Source of the DNA: Sphagnum compactum
Lineage: Eukaryota; Bryophyta; Sphagnopsida; Sphagnales
Reading direction: 5' to 3'
Assembly (NCBI GenBank): GCA_965153455.1
Contig: OZ234495.1
Coordinates: forward strand, 806,001 to 870,000
DNA length: 64,000 bases
A program made the translations under genes and the position numbers. How positions within the stretch are numbered: the first letter of the stretch is position 1; each line of letters starts with the position of its first letter. The notes beneath the pieces are model-generated. The model searched no databases. It was given only the letters and a program-made list of their open reading frames with translations, and had not been told where the DNA came from. This document shows positions 14,401 to 30,721 of this stretch, piece after piece.

Positions 14401-17400
14401 GTCGTTTCTCAATTAGCAGCAACTGGGACAATTCCCGATAGTTTTGCACATTGTCTTCAGGGTGAGACGGGAACCAGTAGTCTTGTGATAGGTGAAATCA
14501 CCGAACCAGGCATTACATACACCAACATGGTTCCAAATCAGTAAGTACATTTTCTCGAGTTCTTCCCCGACTATCACATTCTTGAGCATAAAGACATGTT
14601 TGTGTTTTTCCAAACATAATAAGGTCTATATAGTCCTAGAGCCATCTCCAGAGATGCTCAGTATGTGTGACCGTATGTTGCAAAAAAAATAATTTCACAT
14701 CCAAGTTTTAGTTATTCACTTTTTTCCAACTCCACCCATAAAACTAAAACTGGGATTGCAAATAGGTGGCAGACTAGTAATAGCAACCCACCTTGACCAA
14801 TCAAACTATCTAGCCAATCTATCACATTCTTGAGCATAAAGACATGTTTGTGTTTTTCCAAACATAAGGTCTATATAGTCTTAGAGCCATCTCCAGAGAT
14901 GCTCAGTACGTATGTGTCACCGTTGCGAAAAAATATTTCACATCCAAGTTTAGTTATTTCACTTTTTTCCAACTCCACCCATAAAAATAAAACTGGGATT
15001 GCAAATAGGTGGCAGACTAGTAATAATAGCAACCCACCTCGACCAATCAAACTCTCTAGCCAATCATTAGCACTTGTTAGGCTTTGCTGTGCCTTTCAGT
15101 AGCCTGCTGAGCCAACTCTGCAAAAATGCTGGGCCAAAACCATTGTGCTGAGCCAAACTGGCATGTCTTTTTCTTCATCCAACTAAAATTTTGCAGGTCA
15201 CATACTGAGCACTGCTTTAGCCTGGTCTTGGTATTGGAATTTTTATAAAGAAAATTCATACCAACCTGGTCATGGTATTGGGTGCTTTTTTTAAAGCTTT
15301 CATACCAGCCTGGTGTTGGTTTACGGAGAGTTTTAAGCTTGTTGTTCAATGAACTGAATAAGCAGAGTACTAATAATTCCACCAACCCGCTCAATGTTGA
15401 GGGAATGAATGCAGACCACATTACACTGCAGTTTTGGTTAATATTGCGGTTCAAGGAGTCAATATCTCAAGCTCAACTGTTCTCACAAGCTCATCTGGAT
15501 CAAACTTGGAAGTTATATTTGATAGCGGAACAACTTTCGCAAATCTAATTGAGCCGTTTTTCACTGACTTTATGAATGCGGTAAATCAATATTTTTTCTC
15601 CTTTTGTGTTTGCAACCTAAATTTCTTTTGCGGGGTTTTAAAAAATGCAAGATCCTGTCTAATTAATAGAATGCAGCGTATTGGGTGGTAAGGGTTGCAG
15701 ATATAATACTATGATATTACATACAACTATGAAACCAATCAAGATAAACAAGTTTGAGCAAAGCTGATATCTGCATAAATGTTCCCAAAGTTCCATGTAC
15801 TTGTTGATATGAAAATCCTCTAAAAGATGGATCCCATGTAACAACAAGTGGAAGTGGTGGTGGCAGATTGATGAGAGTGTAGGAACTCCACTCCAAACAA
15901 TAGAAGGCAATCAGTGCTTTGCCAGGTACATGAAAAATATCCATACAAGAAAAACAAATGGTGTCTGTCTGTGTGCCTGAAGCTTTCATACCTACATACA
16001 AACCCACCCTTCCCGTCCTCTGTCCCTCCCAACCTCCTTGGCAAAAGATGGAGTGGGTGGACAGATAGATACCCATCCATGGCTTGTTTATATAAATTTT
16101 GTCAACCCCGAGATGAAATTCGATGAATGTGTAAAGAGATGGTTTGGGTGAGATGGGTGGTTTAGCAAGATGCTTGAATTGTGTAAGAACATTTTCACAT
16201 TTTTGCATATTCCAATAATGTGCAGACTGTATCATTAGAAATTCTTCGAAGATTTTCTCCTCATAATTTTCTCTGTGTTTTCACAAATCTTTAATGTTGC
16301 TATGTTGGGTGCCACTTTTGCAGTTCAACTAGCGTGTTTCCAAATATCACACTTTATTTCGAGGGTGGAACAATGGAGCTAGGCTCTGATTCATATCTTT
16401 TTCCATTACAAGATGTGCGTTTCTCATATGTTCTGAATGTCACAGTTTCATGTCTCAAAGTTTCTGGTTTTCACTCCCAATCTGTTGACTATTTTTTTTT
16501 CTTCCTTGCAAGCAAATTATGAGTTAACAAATGCTTTCTAATATAGTAGACTTGGTTGAACTTGAATTCTTTGTTTTTTGATAGGGAGGTAATACCTACT
16601 ACTGCCCAGCGTGGCAAGCAAGCTCTGGAGATGTGTCTTCCTACTCCATTCTTGGAGGTAGAGTGACTCTTATCGCATGTCACCAAGTGATTTCTATACT
16701 CTGGTTCAGGAATGTTGCTACATATAATTTGGTCTTGGCCAACAAACAATCGGATTTTGTCAACTAATTTTTGCATTGCTCTTTGGTGCCCGTGTGTGTG
16801 TGTGTGTGTGTGTGTGAGTGTGGGTTATTATTTATTTGTTCACATGAAAGCCTACTTCTGAAGCACTAATGAATTCTTTTGACTCTTGGTGGTGGGGATG
16901 ATTGACCAGACATTGTTCTCCAAAATCAGATCATTGTTTATGATAATGACTTGAAGCGACTTGGCTGGAAGACTTTCGATTGTAAGTATAATCAACTCTT
17001 GAAGCACCAGATTTCTTGTACCGTTTGCATATGATGTAAGTTTGATTTGGAAATATGCTTGTCCACTGTTTTGGTGAGTCTCCTCCTCCCACACCCACCT
17101 TGGCACCAAAATAGTGGGTAATCTACCAGACTAACAAGTGCTAGTAACAACTCTTCTGTACGTGCACTGGTCTTTCAAAGAAAACCAGCCTCTTGCTCAG
17201 CCATGCTCACACACCTGTCACCTGAGCTAAGTGGCAATGGATTCCAAGTCTAATGTTGTGAAAAGCTACAAAGACATGGAAAACGAGCTCTCACTATTTG
17301 ACCATAGTGGGTCGCAGTCGGGAGCATCTTGCTTATGTGGCAGCATGCCATTGGATATTAGCTCCCCAGTTATATCACATATTTTGTTGCCTTCTAATAT

Positions 17401-17838
17401 TTTCATAACTTGCATATCAGCCTTTCTGCATGTTCCTTATTGCTTGTTGGCTGAATCTGGTGTGTCCCATAATGAGTACACTTGATGCTCCCAGACAATC
17501 GACTATGTGTGGTAACCAGCGTCATCTGGCCATCAAAGATTTGCTCCGGGTCTCAATGTAAAGTTTCTCGGATGCATGCGATTGGACATTACATTCATTC
17601 GACAAGGATATTCAATTCTATTTTTTTCTTTTCTAATGGCTTCGTTGTGTCCTGTTGACAATTGTTGTTTGTTTCAGGTTCACAAACCATCTCTGCCTCA
17701 CTTACACCGAATGGACCTGCTGTCTCACAGTCCCAAGTGTCTGCATCAACTGGCAGAGGCCCAAGTTCCAGCCATTTGAAAACCTTGAGAACATACATAT
17801 CATTCATAGCTATACTCTACATCTTAGCCACTTTCTAA
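11414..17838 (+). CDS. Membrane-anchored A1-family aspartic protease, ten exons
   Basis: Exons by frame and splice sites: 11414-11811, 12792-12921, 13699-13952, 14316-14540, 15415-15580, 15867-15925, 16324-16414, 16585-16657, 16910-16981 and 17678-17838, giving 542 residues with no frame break. The two catalytic motifs of pepsin-type proteases are present: DTGSD (Asp about 153, exon 2) and DSGTT (Asp about 372, exon 5). The Cys of QCFASSTSVFP and that of NTYYCPAW are the usual C-terminal-lobe disulphide pair. The start is the first in-frame ATG. The N-terminus has seven arginines (18-24), then a hydrophobic stretch at about 45-61 that could be a signal anchor. The C-terminus ends in a hydrophobic tail (TYISFIAILYILATF) after a Ser-rich linker, as in GPI-anchored plant proteases such as Arabidopsis A36/A39. 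It probably cleaves proteins in the secretory pathway or at the cell surface; the substrate is unknown. Confidence 0.92.
11995..12530 (+). repeat. About 60-bp minisatellite in protease intron 1
   Basis: Roughly nine diverged units begin with AATTCATGAGCATGTCT and continue with GAAGAAGATGATCATTTGAAGAAGAA. Phrase starts are near 11998, 12063, 12120, 12181, 12242, 12304, 12360, 12448 and 12500, so the period is 55-65 bp early on and looser later. All units lie within intron 1 (11812-12791). The first five are the best conserved. Confidence 0.8.
14572..15066 (+). repeat. About 248-bp tandem duplication in protease intron 4
   Basis: 14572-14819 and 14820-15066 are near-identical, each opening with ATCACATTCTTGAGCATAAA and closing near CTAGCCAATC. 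Each copy includes the 5' part of the MITE-like element, and only the second copy continues into the element's 3' half. The duplication therefore came after insertion of the element and took part of it along. Confidence 0.85.
14884..15221 (+). mobile_element. MITE-like element, intronic copy
   Basis: The left end (GAGCCATCTCC then GCTCAGTA-GTATGTG) is mirrored at the right end (GGTCACATACTGAGCACTGC), so the termini are imperfect inverted repeats built on a TGCTCAGTATGTG core. The interior (CACATCCAAGTTTAG, CCACCCATAAAA-TAAAACTGGGA, ATGCTGGGCCAAAACC) matches the copy at 18490-18854. There is no coding capacity. A 5'-half copy lies at about 14638-14819. It sits wholly within intron 4 of the protease gene. 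Confidence 0.75.
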
Positions 17839-17954
17839 AGAAAAAAATTCATTTGTGGCTCGAATTCGAAAGTTCGATTATTAGTCTTTCAAAATCGATT
17901 CTTGTTCTTTCCCTCAAAAGCTGACCTCGAAAGATATCCGCATGTAAATTGCAT

Positions 17955-18150
17955 AACCCTATATAGTCCTTGAGCCATCTGAAAATGAGTGATCTTAATG
18001 GAATTCGTGGTGTGCTAGCATGATGGATACGACACAACTATGTTTGCGAAAAAAAACTACACCCCAAACAACAAATGTCCAAATACATGAAACGAAAAAT
18101 TCCATGTACAAACATGATGTTGTGGGCAGGTGCAGGGTGGGTGTTCATTT
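17955..18150 (+). repeat. Degenerate relative of the MITE 5' region
   Basis: CTATATAGTCCTTGAGCCATCT and a following TATGTTTGCGAAAAAAAACTAC resemble the flank and 5' part of the intron 4 MITE copies. The rest has diverged too far to define ends. It lies about 120 bp beyond the protease stop codon, probably in 3' flank. Confidence 0.35.
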
Positions 18151-18489
18151 GTTGGACCCAAATTCGAGAGACATTCCTATGAATTTCTTTCTTCTCCTTC
18201 TTTTCCAAATTTCCAAATTAGTAATTTTCCATTGTTGTGGATTCAAGATTATTAATGCCACAAAAAAATTTTAAGCATCAAAAAAATTGGAATGGCCTGT
18301 TGCCAAAGTTGATTTGTAAACCAAATTAGTAACGATTCAGATGTGAATGACTAGTGTGCATGGAACAAATTTTGCATTAGCGAATCATTCATATGGTCTA
18401 TTGATAACAGTGAAACAAATGTTGTATGTGAGTATGTAATAAACCAAATGGTAGGGACTTGTGCCCCCCAGACTTGTTAGTACTTACTA

Positions 18490-18854
18490 GAGCATCTCCA
18501 GCAGTACTCAGTATGTGGCCCTGCAAAAGATATCTCTCACATCCAAGTTTAGTTAATTGTGTTTTTAACAACCCCACCCATGAAACTAAAACTGGGACTC
18601 CAAATGGGTGGGAGACTACTAGAGCAAACAAACCACACTCGTTTTGATTGCCAATGAGAAACAGAGTCATATCACATTTATTACGCTCTTCTCTGGCATG
18701 TGTTAGGAAGTGTGGGGCCTTTTACCAGCCTTAGAAAACAGTAAAAAAAATGCTGGGTCAAAACCGTTTTGCAGAGCCAAACCAGCATGTTTTGACTTTT
18801 CTTCATCCAAGTTTAATTTGCAAGGTCACATACTGAGCGCTAGTGGAGTTGCTT
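18490..18854 (+). mobile_element. MITE-like element, intergenic copy
   Basis: This copy is about 365 bp. The left terminus GAGCATCTCCAGCAGTACTC and the reverse complement of the right terminus (AAGCAACTCCACTAGCGCTC) both lead into CAGTATGTG, with 17 of 21 bases matching in the core. The interior aligns with the copy in protease intron 4. The GAGCATCTCCAGC opening is a common form in plant DNA transposons. No clean target-site duplication was seen, so the superfamily is unassigned. Confidence 0.75.
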
Positions 18855-19322
18855 GTAGTACCTGCCAGTCATTTGAGCTGATTTTCAACCAGTTTTGTGA
18901 TTGGAAATTGGAAAATAGTTGGGCCCAAATATGAGCCCATTTGGGAGGTTTTTATATTTACATCATTGTTATCAATTGGCAACCCCTTTTCTTGAGCTTT
19001 TCTTCAACAGAAATATACATGTTTGTGATTTCTCCTGCTTGATAATAAATTGAAGCACATTAAAACAGAGAGCTTCATACTCATCTTTTTTCACAGTAGG
19101 GAGGGACTTACTCCAGGATGTCATCCAGACTAGAATTACATAACTGTGCCATGCGCATTCCCGTCTCCACAGCCCTGTTTCTGCCCCCCAGCCCCCCAAA
19201 CTGCCTCCAGCAAAGTCCCCAAATGATGGTTTTGGGGACCAAGCAACAGACACAAAATGGCAATGAATCAGTTTGGTAGATCTCAGATATGCACTTTCTA
19301 TCTGTAACTACCCTAGAAATTC

Positions 19323-22300
19323 TTAGAACTCACGTTCATAGATGCTGCGTACACCATCCCTAAGGGGACCATGGTCAAGGAATCGGTCACTGCACCCTTT
19401 TGTAACATCACAAAGAATGCTCCTGTAGTCATTGCAGGCGGCATTCTGATCAAAGAGAACTCTGGCCAGCCAGTCTTTGCGAATAGAGGACTCATGGATT
19501 TTGTGCTCTTCGTGTGTGTTAGCAGCAATCAAACGGTACACTACGACCCTTCTCTGTTGCCCAATACGAAAGGCTCGGCTTATTGCCTGCCGAGCAACGG
19601 CTGGATTCCAGGAAACCTCCAACAAGACTACTCGAGAAGCTCCCACAAGAGAAATTCCTTCGCCACATGCTTTTACGGATGCACATAATAACTGCGATTC
19701 AGAGTTTGAGTTGAAGCGAGTTATGGTACTCTCCCTTTCTGCCGGATGCATCTTCCCATCCAACCGAAGGATTTGCACGCCCTTGCTCCAGCCCATCTGG
19801 TGACTTGTCATATTCTCAATAAGGGCAAGTGAATACAGGTACTCACTGAAAATAAGTAGCTTCTCTCCAGCAGCATGACACAATCGCACCAAATCAAGGA
19901 CCCACCTCAGCTTCGCACCATCTCTTACCTTAACATCACCTTGCAGTCTAAGATCATCCTGACTCCTATTGCCGGTTTCTGCCACCGGTTCCAGAACAGG
20001 ATGGACATAGATGGCTGCAGCTCGCTTCTGTAAATTGTCATTATTCTTCATCTCTGACAAATCAAGCAAATGTCGTTGTATTGGTGTGATGTGAAGCATA
20101 ACTGTGAAGTCAGAAATTCCTGGTAAGGTGTCCAAGATTTCACCCTTGTGCCATGATACAAAAGGAGCAATGAATGTCCGCAGATGTCGCAAGGCTTCCG
20201 TCATCTGTTTTGGATCCCCACTGTCAATCCCATCCCCAAAAATGTCTTTGAATGCTTGCCTGCCATTTGAAGGCTTCATAAATGATGTGGATTGGCTCGC
20301 CACCACCATCTCAGATGCAATGACTTCAGTTGAATTTGTAGTTGGAGACAGGCTTGCTCCAGTTTGCAGCATAAAATTTGGTCGAATTAGCTCCAGAGTA
20401 TGGTAAAACTCATCAGAATTATTGTTGAATGGTGTACCTGACAGTAGCACACGTCGCTTGGTACGTACTTGCATTAGTGATGTCAAAATCTTAGTATTCT
20501 TGGTTCTTGCCAAGTGACCTTCATCTAGGATCAGCAACCCAGGACCCTCTGTGAGCAGCTTCCCAACATCACCAGTCATGTTTACAAATTGTGGGTATCC
20601 TACCAGTAGGACACTTCTCTCTTGCTGCTGCCATTTCTGGAGCAGGTCTAACTGGCTTTCTACACTATTTGCCTCATACAGGTCAAAGATAGGAATCTCT
20701 TCTACTTCCCATTTCTTGAATTCTTGAGCCCAAGGTCGAAGCATGCCCTTTGGAGCAACGACCATGGGTTTAGCATGAGGAACCTGGATCAAGAAACTCT
20801 GTAAAAAGCTGATGACAAGAAAAGTCTTCCCTGTGCCAGGTGCAAATGCAAGCATGCAACCACCTGCATCCTCCTCTACCAGATTCCTTGAGAGGAACTT
20901 GAAGCCATCCAGTTGATGAGGGTGCAGTGCTTCTTCCAATGAGGGGTGCACCTCTAATCCAGGAATTCCTAGTGGTTCTTCTAGCTCTGCATCATCACCT
21001 TCTTTGGACCAATATCTAGGTTGCCTTTCCCCTGGGGTCAAAAGTTTCTGCTTGGAAACCTGGTTTTGAACACAAAATTGACATCTTTAGACTTTCAAAT
21101 TGACAACAAAAATTTATATTGTGTGTCCAATCAACTCCACACAGTGAAACTGGAATAAAATTAGTTCATGCCCATGTCCCCCATCCAACGTTGCACTGGA
21201 TTCACATAACTAAAAATTACTGTGTGTAAAGTATCAAGCATATGGTATGTTATAAAAGCATAAGCACTTGCATGTATTATCAATTAAGAATTTCTAAAGA
21301 TATATGCAATTTTTTCTCACTGTGAATGTCTCCATTTTTATCTTCTCTTATTTTCTTACTCTTCTTCTCTCATATCCTCTCTTGCTACCAATATTAGGGT
21401 GATTGGACACTTGGAAGGTGGGGTGTAAAATAAACAGATTAACCCAGATCATATAGATATCTCCAAGGAATCAACATTGACCACAGGTGACAAGGTACAT
21501 TTGTCCTTGTCAATTGCGGTTCCATTGGCAACGCCCACGGGGGTCAGGAGGAGTTGAGAAGGGTTGACATTCATCTTGATGCTGAGACAGAAGAAGAAAG
21601 GAGAGTCTTTGAGTCTCTAAGCTAAGGAGGAAAATGGAGAAAAGGGACAAAAAACACTGGGTGAAAGGAGATACCACAATGTTGATACAACAAAGAAAAA
21701 CTTCTCTTCATGAAGTTTTCTTTAATTTTTTCTCCTCTCCTATCCTGTTCTCAATTTTCCTACGTGTTTTTTTTCCCACATTTTGGTTGCTGCTTAACCA
21801 AGGGACGACATGTTTCTAAGCCATTGCTTACATGTAAATTACTACATGTACTAACACATATAATTTCCAAGCCTAGTAATGCTGGTTTCATCTAGACAAA
21901 GCTTTACAGTAACAGGTGTGTTAAGGACACGTACAGGTTTGTGCCACATAAATACCATATCCTTGATATGTTCCACGACCAAACCACAGATAGTGCACGA
22001 CCTTCCCAAGTCTAAGGTTGTTACGAAACTGTGCACACAATCCTCTTTCTTCTCCTCCAATGCAGGTTTGAGTGCATCCTGCATCCAACACAGACTCACC
22101 TCCTTGGTATGTCAGTGAATGGTACTCAGAAGACAAGATAATGGTATCACAGATCTGCTTGTTCTGTGATTGAATACTTTTTGGTCACTATTCAGAAAAA
22201 AAACACATCATGAAGCAGGATGAAGGATTTCTCCAAAAGAAAATGCTGCATAAGAATGATGACGTTTGAAAATCCATACCTGCTGCGACATTATTGCAAA

Positions 22301-23792
22301 CTCCTTCCATGCCCAATCAAGTGGATCCTTCTGCTCATCCTCTACTTCAGAATCACTGCTTCCAGAATCTTCTGCAAGCTCAAAATCAGGATAAACCTCA
22401 CTCTCATCTGATATCTTTGCCTTCACAGTCCTGGGTTTTGGAGCAACATCATCTACAAAATCACCTTCACTGTGAGTCTTTGACCTCCGACCTTTTCCAC
22501 TATCCTGACTGGTAGTCTTTTTTGCCAGAGGCCTTTCACAAGGATTCTCTTTTTCAGCATCTGGAATGGTACCTACAACTGCTTCAATATCCTCCAGAGT
22601 AATGCCCTCTTCATCCGGAAAACTCGGTTTGAATGACTGGTTCAGTGAGAACGGTAGGACATCTTCATCTTCCTCCTCATCATCATCAGTAGAGTCCATC
22701 ACGATCAAAGGAATGTTAGAATGTGGTAGAGTTGCCAAAATTGAGCAATTCTCTTCTCGGCGCTTGCTTCTCAATGGAGCAACTCCCTTCAGCCCGGCAC
22801 TGGTTCCAAGGCCTGGTCTCAAGAAATTCAGTATGGATTTGCACTCCTCATCAATATGCGCCGATCTCTCGATAGCCATGGTGATAGCATCAACAACCGG
22901 TTCACATGGAGCTTTCTTGCTGCCTTGACTTATCAGATCCTCTCCTCTCTGACCTGCAACAGAAAGCAGCAACAAAGAAATTTCTGTCAAGAGAGAAAGG
23001 ATACATTCCAAGCATTGTCCAATCTTTGGAACACCTAAAAAGACAGTACATCTGTGGCATGGATTCTGAGGCAGCAAGCAGCTCACTGTCTTAGGCAACA
23101 ACACAAGATATATGTTGATCCTTATAGCTTGGAAGTGATCCTTTTGTTCCCAGGGACATAAGGCCTCTTGAGCTAACTGTAGTAATGTCCTCTACACGAA
23201 GCTTGGCCAGGAACACTGTGTGTTTCCACAAATGCACAAAAAGAGAAACAAAGCGACTCTTGACATGCTTGCGCGAGCAGAAAAGAGCAGATTTTTTCTT
23301 CTTTGCCGTCATCAAAAGCCACAAGCTGCACACATCCAGAGACAAAACACTACAAGTCCTTCTACAACTGCTCGAGCTCCCTTCCCCGCCGGCCAGCCGG
23401 CCCGGACTACTGAAAAGAAATTAGGGAGTGAAAATGAGGCTATTTTTCTTACTACGCGGTGTTTCTCTGCGGCTCTTTGTACGGCGACGCCCGCCACGCT
23501 TGCGGCGTTGCTGTTGCACCTTCGCCATTATCGTGCTCCTCGACCGCGCACTTCTTTAGTAGTACACTAGTAGCATCTCCACAGAGCAAGCTCGGCGGAC
23601 GCCAAATCCGAATCCAACAACTTCTTCTTGCATTGCCTCATTCTTTCTTTCTTGCTCACATAAAAGACGAAGAAAAAGGAGATGGAGAAGAGGGAGAAGA
23701 AAACCACGCACAGGAAGAAGAGAGCACCAAATCCGAGTACGCAAATTTTCCAAATCCTTCTCACAAAGCGAAAACCCAGTAGTATCCGCCAT
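19323..23792 (-). CDS. DRD1/CLASSY-type SNF2 chromatin remodeller (5' end uncertain)
   Basis: Exons I can support, in coding order: 22953-22280, 22078-21929 and 21059-19323 (stop). The last holds a full SNF2 ATPase: motif I APGTGKT, motif II DEGH, motif III LSGTPFNNN, and motif VI in QAISRAFRIGQQRR. DEGH and the phrase KACGEGISLVGASRV are typical of the plant DRD1/CLSY clade, which works with Pol IV or Pol V in RNA-directed DNA methylation in the nucleus. The 50-residue middle exon carries a C-x-H ... C-x2-C motif (DCVH, CTIC), matching the conserved zinc-ligand-like segment before the helicase in DRD1/CLSY proteins. The first exon above is rich in acidic and Ser residues. A good candidate start is ATG at 23792 (MADTTGFSLCEKD), with a donor near 23708-23712, but the link from there to 22953 was not resolved. 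It may predate or fall outside the DRD1/CLSY split. Confidence 0.85.
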
Positions 23793-23918
23793 CTCCCTAC
23801 ACCAAATGCAAGTCCAGAAATTTTTCTGCCATGGAAAAAGAAGAAGGAAATTTGACGCGGCGAAGAAAAATGGCGTCCCGTTCTCCCTCCCCGACTCCCG
23901 TCCTCTTCCTCTAGCGAT

Positions 23919-24330
23919 GGAGACTGCAGATTCCAGAACGTAAGACAGCACCACATTCCAATCTGTAATCGCGTCCTAGTTCAATCCCGCCCCGGCCGTC
24001 CTCGTCTTATAGATATGAGACTGCAGATTCCAGAACGTAATAAGCACCAGATTCCAATCTGTAATGCCGTTCCCGTCTCTCTCCCGCCGTGTCCTCATCT
24101 TCTAGCAATGGAGACTGCGGATTCCAGAATGTAGTAGAGTATCCGATTCCAATCTGTAATGGCATCCCCCTCTGCCTTCCTCTAGAACCCATCCTTGTCT
24201 ACTAGCCACTGAGGCTACAAATTCCAAACTTTACACCAGATTCCAATCTGTAATGATGTTCCGGTCTCTCTCTCCCGCCCTGTTCTCAACTTCTAGCAAT
24301 GGAGACTTTGCTTTTGACCATGTGCTTCCG
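23919..24330 (-). repeat. About 96-bp tandem repeat upstream of the DRD1/CLSY-like gene
   Basis: Four to four and a half units start with GGAGACTGCAGATTCCAGAA near 23919, 24017, 24111, 24209 and 24301, and each contains GATTCCAATCTGTAATG. The spacing is 92-98 bp. The array begins about 130 bp upstream of the candidate start codon at 23792, so it lies in the promoter or 5' leader of that gene. Confidence 0.85.
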
Positions 24331-24866
24331 TTCTCATTTGCTTTCTTCTCATAGTAAAGTTTGGCGAGTTGACATCAATTATGTATACTCACAATCTCGC
24401 TCACCTCCAAGAAGTACATTACAGGCCATTATCCACTAGAGCAATCCTCCAAGAATTGTCCAATGAAGAGAGACAATTGAACAGAACCAGGCTTAAGTTT
24501 TTGTACATCTTCACAATTTCTGGAATTTTATAAGATTGCTTTCAATGGAGTTGGCGTTTTTCTTTAGGATTAAAATGAGTCTGCCATCAGGGAGAGACTA
24601 GTGTGTGATGCAGAGTTTATTCAGTCCCACAGTTTGAGGAATGTTCACCAGGTCTTACATTGAACTCTTCAATTTCAATTCTCATCATGGTGGCAATTGT
24701 TTATTGAAATTCTGGCCAGTCTTGTGTGTGGTACAAACCAAAAAAGTGGCAATGAAATGTTGCACATGGCAAAGTTCTGACAGATTACAGGAATACTCGA
24801 TTGACCCAAAAGGAAATTTCCACAAGGAAACTGTGTTGTAGCCCACTAAATCCAGAGCAATATAGT
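24331..24866. other. Intergenic DNA between DRD1/CLSY-like and LACS genes
   Basis: No gene was seen. It lies between the 5' side of the DRD1/CLSY-like gene and the 3' end of the LACS gene, both on the minus strand, so it should hold the promoter of the former and the 3' untranslated region of the latter. No terminator or polyadenylation signal was assigned with confidence. Confidence 0.5.
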
Positions 24867-29420
<4,554 letters not shown>

Positions 29421-30238
29421 TTGTACAACCTAAATCCTCAGAGCTTCACTTTGCACCTGTAGCTGCAAACTTTTTAAAAAAGGTAACAAACAGACTATTG
29501 TCAGAATCATCAGAGAAGCTCAACAAATCCACAGCTCCAGATATTCATCTAAATCCTTGATACCACATTCTTGGGCACTCACTCTGGGATAATCTAGGTC
29601 TGAATGACCCCACAATTCCCAGAACGAAGATTTCTGGCCCATAAACCTCAAATCCACCCACCCAAAAAAAAACGATTTCTGGCCTATAAACCTCAAATCC
29701 ACCCACCTGAAAAAAATGAAAAAAAACCAGAGATCTAAAGCAAATTCAACTTCACATGAATATGGTTAGCAGAATTTATCTTGTCTCAAATCTGTCTCTG
29801 ATTTTCACGAACATGCAAATGCAAGCTTCAGAAGAATTGTGCAACATGAAACTCACAATGGCATTGAAATGCTCTCAAAGATACAAATTGCTTCCTAAAA
29901 AAACACTCTTGTAGGCTCGCATCACGGACCAAAAAAAGGCCCAACTAACAAACAAGCTTTGTAAACTAACTTTGTAAAGCAATCCCCCAAACACCTAAAG
30001 AGCCATCAAAGCAGAGAGAGCAGCAGCAAAATATATGACAAAATCTGGAGATGCAAAATTCCAGATGCATCAATCAAGCTGAAAAAAATGGGTCATCACT
30101 TGGGGGGAAAAAAAATGCAAAATGCTTACAGACACAAAACTGTATAGACCTGTCCTTGTAGTGAGACTGCAATGCTGGTACTTTAAAACACTTTGAAGGT
30201 TTGTCACTTCAGTAGGAGGACAAAAAACATAACCAGAA

Positions 30239-30274
<36 letters not shown>

Positions 30275-30720
30275 CGAAGCATGCAGAACACATGTAGTAC
30301 ATGTAAAAGAAGACGAAGCAACTCTCTTAGAGCATGCAGAAAATGCACAACACCCATAAACTGATTTCTTACCAAATCAATGAAGTGATAACAACAAACC
30401 CACAACAATCACAACAGGAATCAACTCTATCATATCATATCATATCATATCATATCAACAACAAATGGGTTTTGGAAAATACATTGAAAAAAAAAAAAAA
30501 CAACAACTTACTTACTTACTCCGATAAACCCTATTTTGCAGATGGAAAACAAGCGCAGGAAAACAACCCAACTGCATGTAACACGAGATGAGAGAAGAGG
30601 AAGACAGAGGGAGAGAGAGAAAGCTTGTGAGCTTCTTCTTCTGTTGCAGATTCTTGCATGAATTTGTTGAGCATTTTGCCTCATGTAAATTTTTTATGTG
30701 TTTTGTTCTGTTCCTTTGTG
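29421..30720. other. 5' flank of the LACS gene with simple repeats
   Basis: No gene was called. It contains a ~50-bp direct duplication at about 29630-29710 (GATTTCTGGCC-ATAAACCTC twice), an (AC)n tract near 30243-30270, an (ATATC)n tract near 30430-30458 and an A-run near 30488. It probably includes the promoter and perhaps a 5' untranslated exon of the LACS gene. Confidence 0.5.
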
Positions 30721-30721
30721 G

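Noticed and set aside
16226-16294. Exon-like stretch reading TVSLEILRRFSPHNFLCVF in the same frame as protease exon 7, ended by TAA at 16292, suggesting a nonsense mutation in the protease
   Set aside because: No GT donor keeps frame to the exon 7 acceptor. The exon at 15867-15925 instead gives a perfect in-frame join carrying the family's QCF cysteine, so the gene is intact.
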